Assembly: GCA_016764115.1 (NCBI GenBank)
Contig: JAESSM010000215.1
Location: 1-9,865 of the forward strand
From: Bacteroidia bacterium
GTDB taxonomy: Bacteria; Bacteroidota; Bacteroidia; JAESSM01; NORP286
DNA length: 9,865 nt
Reading direction: 5' to 3'
Position numbers and translations under genes: made by a program. Under the pieces are notes generated by a model. The model was not told the origin of the DNA, did no database searches, and saw only the letters and a list, made by a program, of their open reading frames with translations. Shown here in pieces: positions 1-7,735 of this stretch; position 1 is the stretch's first letter; each line of letters opens with the position of its first letter.

Positions 1-4
1 AAAT

Positions 5-86
5 GCCAAAGTGGCGGAACTGGTAGACGCGCACGACTCAAAATCGTGTTCCTTCGGGAGTGAGGGTTCGATTCCCTCCTTTGGTA
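5..86 (+). tRNA. tRNA-Leu, anticodon CAA
   Basis: Full cloverleaf of a class II tRNA. The acceptor stem pairs 5-11 with 79-85 (one terminal G-U pair), and the discriminator A is at 86. The anticodon stem pairs 32-36 with 44-48 around the 7-nt loop 37-43, which puts anticodon CAA at 39-41, reading leucine UUG codons. The long variable arm typical of tRNA-Leu is a short hairpin with a UUCG loop (49-60). The T stem pairs 62-66 with 74-78 around TTCGATT. The CCA tail is not encoded (the bases after 86 are CAC), so it would be added by the CCA-adding enzyme, as is common in Bacteroidota. Its promoter lies off the left edge. Confidence 0.96.
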
Positions 87-95
87 CACTGTTAT

Positions 96-122
96 AGCCA
101 ATCATTTGATTGGCTTTCTATT
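96..122 (+). terminator. weak hairpin terminator after tRNA-Leu
   Basis: AGCCAATC (96-103) and GATTGGCT (108-115) form a perfect 8-bp stem with an ATTT loop, followed by a short broken T run (TTTCTATTG). It sits 10 nt after the tRNA, where a rho-independent terminator for the tRNA transcript would be expected. The T tract is poor, so termination efficiency is uncertain. Confidence 0.6.
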
Positions 123-151
123 GTCGTAAAACTTTTATATTAGTACTTTTA
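121..151 (+). promoter_or_regulatory. candidate Bacteroidota-type promoter for the SiaC-family gene
   Basis: TTG at 121-123 and TACTTTTA at 144-151 are separated by 20 bp. This resembles the Bacteroidota consensus of TTG near -33 and TAnnTTTG near -7, with a single mismatch in the last base of the -7 box. The predicted transcript would start shortly before the ATG at 178, giving a leader of about 20 nt. The region is very AT-rich, so a chance match is possible. Confidence 0.35.
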
Positions 152-177
152 AGTTGATTAACAACATTTTATAATTG

Positions 178-561
178 ATGAATCCCATATTTCAACCTTC
201 AACGAGAAATACACCTCAGGTCAATTTTGATCATGATAAAGGATTGATAGAGATGAAAGGTAGGTCTATTATAGAGATGCCGGATATATACTATAGGCCG
301 CTTTTGGAATGGGTAAAGAAGTATTCTGAAAACCCTCCAGCTAAAACAACAGCCATTTTTAATATTGAATATTTGAATTCAGGATCGCATACTGCATTGC
401 AGGATATATTGCTAATGTTGAATGAGATTAATAAAGAGGGACATGAAGTGCAAGTTAAATGGTATTACGAAGAAGTAGATGAATATATCAAAGAGATCGG
501 ACTTGAATTTGAGACTTCTTTATCTCTACCAATTGAACTTATCGAAATTAAGGAAGAATAA
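178..561 (+). CDS. SiaC-family (DUF1987) regulatory phosphoprotein
   Basis: A 127-residue protein matching the small single-domain SiaC/DUF1987 family in length and layout: an N-terminal beta hairpin region (around LIEMKGRSIIEMP), an amphipathic helix with LLEWVKKY, the strand and turn IEYLNSGS, a long helix TALQDILLMLNEI, and a final WYYEEVDEYIKEIGLEFE segment. In Pseudomonas, SiaC is phosphorylated on a threonine by the SiaB kinase, dephosphorylated by the SiaA phosphatase, and controls a diguanylate cyclase. Here the residue in the equivalent turn appears to be Ser68 rather than Thr (from a remembered motif, not an alignment). A TTG three bases upstream could also start translation, but the ATG at 178 is preferred. 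No Shine-Dalgarno is seen. No siaA, siaB or cyclase gene is visible nearby, so any partners must be elsewhere. The cytoplasmic signalling role is inferred from the family. Confidence 0.85.
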   Translation: MNPIFQPSTRNTPQVNFDHDKGLIEMKGRSIIEMPDIYYRPLLEWVKKYSENPPAKTTAIFNIEYLNSGSHTALQDILLMLNEINKEGHEVQVKWYYEEVDEYIKEIGLEFETSLSLPIELIEIKEE

Positions 562-564
562 TTC

Positions 565-1896
565 TTAATAGTTCAATATTTCTTTCCCGAGATCAAATAT
601 TCCAACTTCTAAATTTTCTCTTTCCAAAATACTTAATGCTGTAACTGAGCGGTATCCGGTTCTGCAATGAATAACAATGTCCTTGTTGGTTGGAATTTCA
701 CGAATACGTTCCCTAAGTTCAGGCAATGGAATGTTAATGCTTCCCTCAAACTTTTTATCCTCTACTACTTCAGGTTCGTTCCTTACATCAAGAATAGTAT
801 AGTTGATAGTATTTTTATCAAAGTCCTCTACATTTAGACTTGCAGATTGTTCTGACTTATCCTTAGAATGTATTAATAATCCTAAACAGTTTGCTTCATA
901 TCCGATTTTAGCAATTCTGTTTAATGCATGTTCTTTTTGGTTGACATCAATAACCAAATAAAATTTCTCTTCTGGAGAAACTATTGAACCCAGCCATGTT
1001 TCAAACCGGTCTTCCTCAGTAAGTTGAATATTAATTGCACGATGCAGATGTCCGTTTTTGAATTCATCACTGATTCTTGAATCAATGATCAAAATACCCT
1101 TGTCAATATCAACATAATCCACAAGTGGGACTTTGGAAATACATTCTTCAAAATTTTCAGCCCCTCTTTTATTTAGTTCAACATTATATTCAAAGTACTT
1201 TGGAGTAAAAGGCTGGCTGTCTAGTAAGGCGCTAACAAACTCTCCTTCACTCATATTTTGTAGTGCATAATTGGTACGTATCTCATGTCCAATTGTACTT
1301 TGTAATTCATCACCCATGTTTTTGCCACATAATGAACCCGCTCCATGTGATGGATATACCAACGTATCACTTTCAAGATGCATTAGTTTATTCCTTGTAG
1401 ATTGATACATGGCTTTTGCTAATTCTTCTTTTTTAGAAGAAATATTTCCAACATTTTCGCGTAGATCAGGGCGACCAACATCACCGACAAACAAAGTATC
1501 ACCAGTAAAGACTGAATGTTCTTTGCCATCTTCGCTCTTTACAACAATACAAATACTATCCGGAGAATGTCCCGGAGTATTTTGAGCCGCCAATTCGCAG
1601 CCTCCTATTGTTAATGTATCTCCATCATCAAATGTTTGATGTGGATAATTAGCTCCTAAAAGTTTGCTGACATAAATTGTGGCGCCTGTATGTTTTGATA
1701 TTTCTAAATGACTACTTACAAAATCTGCATGAGGATGAGTTTCAATAACAGCGATGATTTTTGCTTGATGTTCAGCTGCAAACTCATAATATATTGATGG
1801 GTTCCGAGTGGGGTCAATTAAAGCAATCTCTTCTTTGCTCAGTATAGCGTAAGATAGATGTGCCAATGGTTGATCGAAAAACTGTTCAATTCTCAT
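565..1896 (-). CDS. CstB-like persulfide dioxygenase with pseudorhodanese and rhodanese domains
   Basis: A 443-residue cytoplasmic fusion protein with the size and domain order of Staphylococcus CstB. Residues 1-240 are a metallo-beta-lactamase fold with THPHAD at 53-58, TPGHSPDS at 108-115, TGD at 131-133 and SHG at 183-185. By analogy with ETHE1, His54, His110 and Asp133 would hold the single Fe(II) of a persulfide dioxygenase. Cys190 in the SLCGK loop matches the extra cysteine that I recall CstB having near its active site. Residues about 258-345 form a rhodanese-like domain with no cysteine at the catalytic loop (pseudorhodanese). Residues about 360-443 are a second rhodanese domain with Cys411 in the loop CRTGYRS. 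The expected role is oxidation of low-molecular-weight persulfides coupled to sulfur transfer, i.e. sulfide detoxification. It is the last minus-strand gene, and its ATG lies 11 bp inside the preceding glycosyltransferase gene, suggesting translational coupling. It could instead be a generic MBL-rhodanese hydrolase of other specificity. Confidence 0.85.
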   Translation of the reverse strand: MRIEQFFDQPLAHLSYAILSKEEIALIDPTRNPSIYYEFAAEHQAKIIAVIETHPHADFVSSHLEISKHTGATIYVSKLLGANYPHQTFDDGDTLTIGGCELAAQNTPGHSPDSICIVVKSEDGKEHSVFTGDTLFVGDVGRPDLRENVGNISSKKEELAKAMYQSTRNKLMHLESDTLVYPSHGAGSLCGKNMGDELQSTIGHEIRTNYALQNMSEGEFVSALLDSQPFTPKYFEYNVELNKRGAENFEECISKVPLVDYVDIDKGILIIDSRISDEFKNGHLHRAINIQLTEEDRFETWLGSIVSPEEKFYLVIDVNQKEHALNRIAKIGYEANCLGLLIHSKDKSEQSASLNVEDFDKNTINYTILDVRNEPEVVEDKKFEGSINIPLPELRERIREIPTNKDIVIHCRTGYRSVTALSILERENLEVGIFDLGKEILNY

Positions 1897-3127
1897 GATC
1901 TATTCTTCTTGATAATTTAGGAAAAGAAATAGTTGCCCAAATGCTATAAATAAATAACGATAATAAAGTCCATGTGATAAAGCTATAACCTTCAATGAAA
2001 TAATAAAAATGTTTCGAAATTATATCCCTACCTGATAAGGCAATCGCAATAATAATAAAGAAAATTAAGTACAGAGTTATTTTATTTGTTCTTGTGAGTT
2101 GCTTATGATTAATCGAAAATAGTACTCCATAAATGAATAGCATAGATACCAAATGAGCTTTCCAAGTCATCCCTGAAATTAAGTGGGCTATTGTAAATAC
2201 GCTAACAAATTCAAATATGGATATTTCTTTCTTTTGTAGATTCAGTCGAATGGTATTCACCAAAAAGGCAATGAGCAGTATTGCAGCAGAAACAACATAA
2301 ATCATCCTTGCAGTTTGTTCAGAAAAGTTAAATAGCTGAACGTCAAAAGGAATTTGATGATCAGAGGGTAAACATAATCTGTATATCGCAGAGGCAAGGT
2401 TTTGATTATGGTGTCGGGTGATTACAAATCCTTCCTGATAAGGTGTTAAAAACCTATTGTAATAGACTTCCAAGTCTAACAAACCTTGTTCAATTCCTCT
2501 GAATAAAAATGGAATGGTAATCCCTATAATTATTGCTAATCCTATTTTTAAATAAGTCTTCCAGTTTCCTCTCAAAGCCAGCCAGATTAAGAAAAAAATT
2601 GGTGTCACTTTAACGAAAGCTCCTATAGCAAATGCTCCAATGGATAAGTTTTCTTTCTTTTTATAATGGAAATAAATTCCGAGAACACAAAAGATAAAAG
2701 TCACCTGGTTCATTTGTGCTTTGATAAGATTCATCCAATAAAATCCTCCTGCACATAACAATCCAAGCATTACAGCTTTTTTAGCCTTGCTTTTTTCTAC
2801 ATCATTCAATTCTAAAATTTTCATGCAGAGGTGAAATGATAAAATGAGAATACAGAGGTTGATAAAACAAAAAATTGAGCCTGCTGTATTCAATGAAAAC
2901 CAACCTAGAGGTTGCAACAGCATGGCACAAAATGGAGGATAGCTGAATACTCTGTGCCCTGTATCATCCAAATAAATAGAATTCCCTTGAAAGAAATTGT
3001 ACCCGGCATTCCAGAAATGCCAAAAATCAGTATCTGGGTTAAACCGTTGCCCAATATGCATTGAAAAAAATATTGCAACAGCAGTTGAGAGAAGAATTAT
3101 AATGAGATTCTTTTTAGAGAGATTCAC
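1886..3127 (-). CDS. GT87/DUF2029-like polyprenol-dependent membrane glycosyltransferase
   Basis: A 413-residue polytopic membrane protein with roughly ten hydrophobic segments, the first at residues 8-27. It has the family's signature first periplasmic loop: TDFWHFWNAG (33-42), with Asp34 in the place of the presumed catalytic Asp of GT-C enzymes, then FFQGNSIY, and YPPFCAMLLQPLGW (63-76). GT87 members such as mycobacterial PimE transfer mannose from polyprenyl-phosphate sugars on the outer face of the inner membrane. The donor and acceptor here are unknown. The start is GTG at 3127, since an in-frame TAG lies 9 nt upstream and no ATG is available before the first membrane segment. The 3' end overlaps the CstB-like gene by 11 bp. 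No other glycan genes are visible near it, so it is a lone glycosyltransferase in this window. Confidence 0.72.
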   Translation of the reverse strand: MNLSKKNLIIILLSTAVAIFFSMHIGQRFNPDTDFWHFWNAGYNFFQGNSIYLDDTGHRVFSYPPFCAMLLQPLGWFSLNTAGSIFCFINLCILILSFHLCMKILELNDVEKSKAKKAVMLGLLCAGGFYWMNLIKAQMNQVTFIFCVLGIYFHYKKKENLSIGAFAIGAFVKVTPIFFLIWLALRGNWKTYLKIGLAIIIGITIPFLFRGIEQGLLDLEVYYNRFLTPYQEGFVITRHHNQNLASAIYRLCLPSDHQIPFDVQLFNFSEQTARMIYVVSAAILLIAFLVNTIRLNLQKKEISIFEFVSVFTIAHLISGMTWKAHLVSMLFIYGVLFSINHKQLTRTNKITLYLIFFIIIAIALSGRDIISKHFYYFIEGYSFITWTLLSLFIYSIWATISFPKLSRRIDHEN

Positions 3128-3194
3128 TTTTAACTATTGAGCAGCATATTTAATATAAAATTGAGTCGTGTATTCGTACTATTGGCTATTAACA

Positions 3195-5003
3195 TCAGTC
3201 ATCTTCTTTATTCATTTTCTTCAACATAAAATACAGGCTAATGGCAAAAACTGATAAGTTGAGAATCCCATTGACCCAATTTCCAAAAACAAGATATCCG
3301 ATGCCAAACATGCTGGTGAAGGTTGTAGTAACTCCTAATACCCAGATCAAAATTCTTTCTTTTAGAAGTGAAATGGGATTGTGACTCCCATAAGACTTCC
3401 AAAAACCTACCGGTTTCACTTGTTCTACAAACTTCCTTAAATGTTCATCTTGCACTGGTTTTGTAAGTAAGGTTACGGTTATTGATACTACTAAGCTGAC
3501 AATGGCAATTATGAAAATTATGTATTCATCTCGAATATTATCTAAATTAAGATGGAGGACAATGGATAAAATAAATGCTGTTAACATTCCTGAAATTTCT
3601 GTCCATGCATTAACGCGCCACCAAAACCATCGTAGTAAATGTGTTATACCCAACCCTGCTGCTAGCGAAACAATAAATTTCCAGGCCCCTTCAATCGAAT
3701 TAATTTGTGTAGCAACTATGATAGAAAGCCCTGCAATAAGGATTACGCAAATTCTACTGGCCCAAACAAGTTCCTTTTCTGAAGCAGATGGTTTGATAAA
3801 CCTTTTATAAATATCATTGATAATATAGCTTGCTCCCCAGTTGATGTGTGTATCAACTGTACTCATAAAAGCTGCCATTAAACTAACAAATGTTAATCCG
3901 AGTAAACCTGAGGGTAGTATCAATTTCATCAAAACAGGGTAACCCATTTCCCTGTCAATACCAACCTGCGTACCCACTTCATGGTACTGCGTTGGATTTT
4001 CTAAAGGGAACACTACAATAGAAACTAATCCAATTATGATCCAGGGCCAGGTACGTAAACCGAAGTTGGCAATAGTAAACCAAAGGGCTCCTTTTTCTGC
4101 ATCTTTTGGGGTTTTAGCTGTGTTCATTCTTTGCGCATAATACCCGGAGCCATCTGAAAAGTACAATGTCCACCATTGGATACCAATGAAAATCAAAAAT
4201 ACTTGAAAGGGGAGAACTGCATTATCAAAACTTGGCCAAAAGCTGAGAATGCTATCAGCGTTATCCGGATAAAGATTATGAATGCTTTCTATTAAGCCTG
4301 AGCTTCCACCTACAAAATCCAAAGCGTAAACAGCAAATATAACTGCTGCACCCATAGCCAATACAAACTGAAAAAGGTCCGTAACAATAACACCTCGTAT
4401 ACCTCCCATACTACTGTATCCAATTACAATAAGGAATATTACGAGAACAGTTAATGTGTTATTGAGATTGTCAAAAATGAGAAAAGAGGGCCATAAAGTA
4501 GAAAGCATATCAAAGCTCTCAGAGCCTAACATTGATCTCCATGAAATGAATGGATCAGTGATCTTACTCATCGCTCTAAATACCCATCCCATAATTATGC
4601 AATTTATTACAATGCTTAAGAAAAATGCTTTGAACCCACGCAGAATTTTAGCTGAATTTCCATCATAGCGAAGTTCTGTTAATTCTACATCAGTAAGTAC
4701 ATTACTGGATCGCCATTTTTTGGCCATGAAAACTGTCATGGTTATGTAAGTGAATATCCAACTCCACCAAAACCAGTTTCCTGCGATACCATCTTTTGCC
4801 ACAATTCCGGTTATTGCTAATGGTGTATCAGCTGCAAATGTGGTAGCAACCATGGACGTTCCTAACCACCACCATGGCAAAGATCTGTCAGCAACGAAAT
4901 AAGAAGATAGGCTAGTACTTGCCTTTTTGGTCATTAGTATGCCTATACCAAAAGCAAAAATGAGATAACCAATTATAATTGACCAATCGAGCGTGGAAAA
5001 CAC
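3195..5003 (-). CDS. sodium:solute symporter (SSS/SLC5 family)
   Basis: A 602-residue inner-membrane transporter with about 13-15 hydrophobic segments and the conserved core of the sodium/solute symporter family. The first helix runs at residues 7-24. It is followed by [20 protein letters not shown] (35-54) and [12 protein letters not shown], the region that lines the substrate and Na+ path in LeuT-fold proteins. The family signature [19 protein letters not shown] is at 195-213, and [20 protein letters not shown] at 380-399 carries the Ser/Thr residues expected at the Na2 site. The C-terminal part (from about 470) has additional helices, as in long SSS members. The substrate cannot be read from sequence; sugars, amino acids and organic acids are all used by relatives. 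The start is GTG at 5003, with an in-frame TAA 18-24 nt upstream; the next Met at residue 24 would remove the first helix. It follows the HMA-protein gene by 45 bp. Confidence 0.9.
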   Translation of the reverse strand: MFSTLDWSIIIGYLIFAFGIGILMTKKASTSLSSYFVADRSLPWWWLGTSMVATTFAADTPLAITGIVAKDGIAGNWFWWSWIFTYITMTVFMAKKWRSSNVLTDVELTELRYDGNSAKILRGFKAFFLSIVINCIIMGWVFRAMSKITDPFISWRSMLGSESFDMLSTLWPSFLIFDNLNNTLTVLVIFLIVIGYSSMGGIRGVIVTDLFQFVLAMGAAVIFAVYALDFVGGSSGLIESIHNLYPDNADSILSFWPSFDNAVLPFQVFLIFIGIQWWTLYFSDGSGYYAQRMNTAKTPKDAEKGALWFTIANFGLRTWPWIIIGLVSIVVFPLENPTQYHEVGTQVGIDREMGYPVLMKLILPSGLLGLTFVSLMAAFMSTVDTHINWGASYIINDIYKRFIKPSASEKELVWASRICVILIAGLSIIVATQINSIEGAWKFIVSLAAGLGITHLLRWFWWRVNAWTEISGMLTAFILSIVLHLNLDNIRDEYIIFIIAIVSLVVSITVTLLTKPVQDEHLRKFVEQVKPVGFWKSYGSHNPISLLKERILIWVLGVTTTFTSMFGIGYLVFGNWVNGILNLSVFAISLYFMLKKMNKEDD

Positions 5004-5048
5004 TAAAAGAAAAGTTGTTAGTTAGATTTGAGGTAAAAGTAGAAATTT

Positions 5049-5405
5049 TTAGTGTACCCCTGCGTCTTTCTTACAACAACCATGTAGTTTTTCATAAGCA
5101 ACGGGATCTGCTTCTACTTCATCAGCATCATACCCAACTTTAGAAATGGCGGTTCTGATATTTTCTACGGTTGTTTTGTTAGGGTTATATTTAACAGTTA
5201 CCTTTTTTGTAGCTACATCCAAATCATATCCCTTCACACCTTTTTCATAAGACAAGGCTTTTTCAATGGTTTTTTTACACATACCACATACTGCGGATGT
5301 TGTGATAACAATTTCTTGTTGGTTTGTTTTAGCAGTGTCTTTTGGTGTTGAACAAGGGCTTAACATAAAAGCACTGACAATAAATAGTTCTAAAATGTTC
5401 ATCAT
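5049..5405 (-). CDS. exported heavy-metal-associated (HMA) domain protein
   Basis: A 118-residue protein with a hydrophobic N-terminus (residues 3-16) that looks like a signal peptide, then a ferredoxin-like HMA domain at about 31-98. The metal-binding loop is AVCGMCKKT, with CxxC at Cys39 and Cys42, as in copper chaperones and P-type ATPase N-termini. A C-terminal tail LHGCCKKDAGVH adds a vicinal Cys-Cys pair and two His. The segment MLSPCS (14-19) resembles a lipobox with Cys18, but Pro at -1 is unusual and the n-region has no Lys or Arg, so lipoprotein status is doubtful. The likely role is binding soft metal ions such as Cu(I) in the periplasm. It starts 17 bp after the TonB-dependent receptor stop and is probably co-translated with it. 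Two adjacent ATG codons (5405 and 5402) could both serve as start. Confidence 0.85.
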   Translation of the reverse strand: MMNILELFIVSAFMLSPCSTPKDTAKTNQQEIVITTSAVCGMCKKTIEKALSYEKGVKGYDLDVATKKVTVKYNPNKTTVENIRTAISKVGYDADEVEADPVAYEKLHGCCKKDAGVH

Positions 5406-5422
5406 GGTTATTAATTTAAGTA

Positions 5423-7645
5423 TTAAAAATTATAGTTTAAACCGGCATATATCAATCTTCCGACAATTGGGCCCCAAACCATCGAGGCATCAAAATATTG
5501 GCTGAATGGATCATCATACGCAAGTATTGGGTTGGGTTGTTTGAAGTTTAATAAATTTTCACCGCCTAAATAGAAATCCCAATGGTGATAAGATCTTGTA
5601 ATTTTCGAATGAACTAAGTAATACCGAGGTGAGTATTCTCCTAATTGATATTCCTTGGGATTGCCTGCGGTATTTGGCAACCTGCTTTTGCCAATAAGTT
5701 GTGAGGTGATATCAAATTTCCATTTATCATATTTCGTTGAGTAAGCCAAATTGATCAATCCCTTATTTTTCGTCACCATTGGTTTGTCAGTCAACAAGCC
5801 GTTATAAGTTGTTTTAACATCCTGCCATTTATAAGCTAGTTTGAGTTCGAGCCTTTTGGTCAGTTCATAGAAGAACTCAGCCTGAAAAGCATTTGAGTAA
5901 CTTTCGCCTTTGAGATTATAAAACAAGATTTTCTGAGGATCTTCATCCAGATCCATAATGATTTGATTTTGAAAATCAGTCCTGAAAAAATCAACAGTGA
6001 TCCTTCCTTCATTTTCATTTAATAGAAATTGTTTTGAAATACTTGATCCAAAGTTCCATGCTATTTCAGGTAGCAATGTTTCTTGAATATTAACTTGTCG
6101 TGAACTACTGAAAATTGAAGGATTATCTGCATAGATGTTAGCAATCCTAAATCCTCTTCCTCCGGAAACTCTGTAAGTCAAATTCGGGGTAATATTATAT
6201 TTAACATGAAGGCGTGGGGTAGAAATTAATCCATGCAAATTGTGATAGTCTATTCTAATTCCGGAAACTATATCAAGTTTATCGGAATGGGTAAAAGTAA
6301 ACTCTGAAAAAATACCGGGAACCATTTCTGTTCTGTTTAGGTCATTATTGTTAAAAGTTTCTTTGTACTGATCATACAAAAAACTTGTTCCTAATTTTAT
6401 TTGATGGTCAGTTTTGGCTATCAAGCTTTGAAAAATCAAATTGGAATAAAATGAAACTTCATTTCCAGTATAATTATTTAGACCGTAATCTGACTGTTGG
6501 TCGTGATAGACTGATGAAAGCATCAACCCGATACTCTTTGATGGGCTTTTGGGAAAAATAATGCCCCTTTTAGTAAATGCCTCTAGTCGTTTAGTTCTAA
6601 TATAAACACCATAAGCATTCTGAGTTCCGATATCTGAATTTTTGTTAAAGTTGGTTTGTCCTCCTAATCGTTCTTCAGTAATTCCTTTTACTCCAAACTG
6701 CATTTTCTTAGATTCCTTTTTTCCCGTGTATTGCCATCTGTTCATAAAAATAGTTCTTTTAGAGAGTGGAATATCAAGAAAAGAATCACCATTATTATCA
6801 ATTTTTGAACCCATAAAATGGGAATGCCCAAGCAGCATTGTCTTCCAGTTTTCATTAACCTTATACGAATAATTAAAATTCGCTTCCGGTTTTCCAAAAT
6901 GATTTGAATAAAAGTTTATGTACAGTTTTTCATCATCGGTCGGTTTTTTTATTTCAGTATTTATTTGGCCGGTAATAGACTCATAACCATTAACAACAGA
7001 TCCTGTTCCTTTAGTAACTTGAATGCTTTTCATCCATGGACCGGGTATATAATTTAAACCAAAACTGGTAGCTAACCCTCGTGTAGAGGGGAAAACTTCT
7101 GTAAGAATTTGAGTATAAGTGCCTGCTAGGCCTAATAATTGGATCTGCTTTAGTCCTGAAACTGCATCCGCGAAATGCACGTCCACAGAAGCATTGGTTT
7201 CGAAACTTTCTGAGAGGTCACAACATGCGGCTTTTTGTAATTCCTTTTGAGTTATGGTTTCGATATTAATGGAAGAAATTGTAGATATCTTAGTTGATTG
7301 TTGTTTTTCTACAATATTTACTTCATCAAGATTTATGGCTGATTTATCTTTTAGCACAACTTTAATTACTAGTTCGCTTCCAACATCTATCGTGTCATTT
7401 TTATAACCAATAAAGCTGATCACCAATAAGCTGTCTTTTGATTTTGGAATTGAGAACTTTCCACTATTATTAGTTACCGTTCCAATCTCAGTTCCCAGCC
7501 AGTAAACATTTGCCCCCGGTAAAGGTTCCTCAACACCATGGTCATTTATTTCATATACAACTCCCTTTAAATTCTGGCCAAATCCGGAATTCCAAATAGT
7601 AAGAGCTACAAATAGAAGAAATAAATTAATTGTTATGTTTTTCAT
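5423..7645 (-). CDS. TonB-dependent outer-membrane receptor with Cys-Cys plug, probable metal uptake
   Basis: A 740-residue outer-membrane receptor. Residues 1-23 are a signal peptide ending before QNLKGVV. Residues about 26-100 form a carboxypeptidase-regulatory-like beta-sandwich common in Bacteroidota receptors. NLDEVNIVEK (105-114) is a TonB-box-like segment. The plug spans about 120-235 and includes KAACCDLSESFETN (Cys141-Cys142), the LLGLAGTYTQIL region and GPWMKSIQVTKGTGSVVNGY. The remainder is a 22-strand-type barrel rich in aromatic residues, ending in Phe740 as expected for Bam-dependent insertion. No SusD partner follows, which argues against glycan uptake. It is flanked by an HYC_CC_PP-type protein upstream and an HMA protein 17 bp downstream, which suggests that the cargo is a metal or metallophore. 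An AGGA sequence 7 nt before the ATG is one of the few Shine-Dalgarno-like sites in the window. Confidence 0.9.
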   Translation of the reverse strand: MKNITINLFLLFVALTIWNSGFGQNLKGVVYEINDHGVEEPLPGANVYWLGTEIGTVTNNSGKFSIPKSKDSLLVISFIGYKNDTIDVGSELVIKVVLKDKSAINLDEVNIVEKQQSTKISTISSINIETITQKELQKAACCDLSESFETNASVDVHFADAVSGLKQIQLLGLAGTYTQILTEVFPSTRGLATSFGLNYIPGPWMKSIQVTKGTGSVVNGYESITGQINTEIKKPTDDEKLYINFYSNHFGKPEANFNYSYKVNENWKTMLLGHSHFMGSKIDNNGDSFLDIPLSKRTIFMNRWQYTGKKESKKMQFGVKGITEERLGGQTNFNKNSDIGTQNAYGVYIRTKRLEAFTKRGIIFPKSPSKSIGLMLSSVYHDQQSDYGLNNYTGNEVSFYSNLIFQSLIAKTDHQIKLGTSFLYDQYKETFNNNDLNRTEMVPGIFSEFTFTHSDKLDIVSGIRIDYHNLHGLISTPRLHVKYNITPNLTYRVSGGRGFRIANIYADNPSIFSSSRQVNIQETLLPEIAWNFGSSISKQFLLNENEGRITVDFFRTDFQNQIIMDLDEDPQKILFYNLKGESYSNAFQAEFFYELTKRLELKLAYKWQDVKTTYNGLLTDKPMVTKNKGLINLAYSTKYDKWKFDITSQLIGKSRLPNTAGNPKEYQLGEYSPRYYLVHSKITRSYHHWDFYLGGENLLNFKQPNPILAYDDPFSQYFDASMVWGPIVGRLIYAGLNYNF

Positions 7646-7689
7646 GGTTCATCCTGAAATTCTCTTAAAAGAAAATGGTACAAACGCTT

Positions 7690-7718
7690 CTTTAATACAG
7701 ATTTTGCTGTATCTAAAG
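7690..7718 (-). other. imperfect inverted repeat in the leader of the TonB-receptor gene
   Basis: CTTTAATACAG (7690-7700) is complementary to CTGTATCTAAAG (7707-7718), giving 11 base pairs with one bulged base and a 6-nt loop. It lies in the 90-bp gap between the HYC_CC_PP-type gene and the receptor gene, about 45 nt before the receptor ATG. No T run follows on the minus strand, so it is not a classical terminator. It could be an mRNA stem-loop setting relative expression or a binding site for a dimeric regulator. Confidence 0.45.
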
Positions 7719-7735
7719 AACTTGTTGACGGATGA

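Noticed and set aside
5..86. tRNA-Leu as an integration site of a mobile element
   Set aside because: No copy of the tRNA 3' end was found elsewhere in the window, and no integrase or phage-like gene is present.
175..177. TTG as the start codon of the SiaC-family gene
   Set aside because: It adds one residue before an adjacent ATG, and no ribosome binding site favours it; the ATG at 178 is the simpler choice.
3502..3810. Plus-strand open frame of about 100 codons opposite the symporter gene
   Set aside because: It lies wholly antisense to a well-supported SSS-family gene and shows no recognisable domain; a shadow frame.
4456..4668. Plus-strand open frame of 70 codons opposite the symporter gene
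   Set aside because: Antisense to conserved transporter sequence with no protein-like features of its own.
5266..5505. Plus-strand open frame spanning the HMA gene start and the receptor gene end
   Set aside because: Antisense to two well-supported genes, with no start signal or domain.
6642..6872. Plus-strand open frame of 76 codons opposite the receptor barrel
   Set aside because: Antisense shadow of the TonB-dependent receptor.
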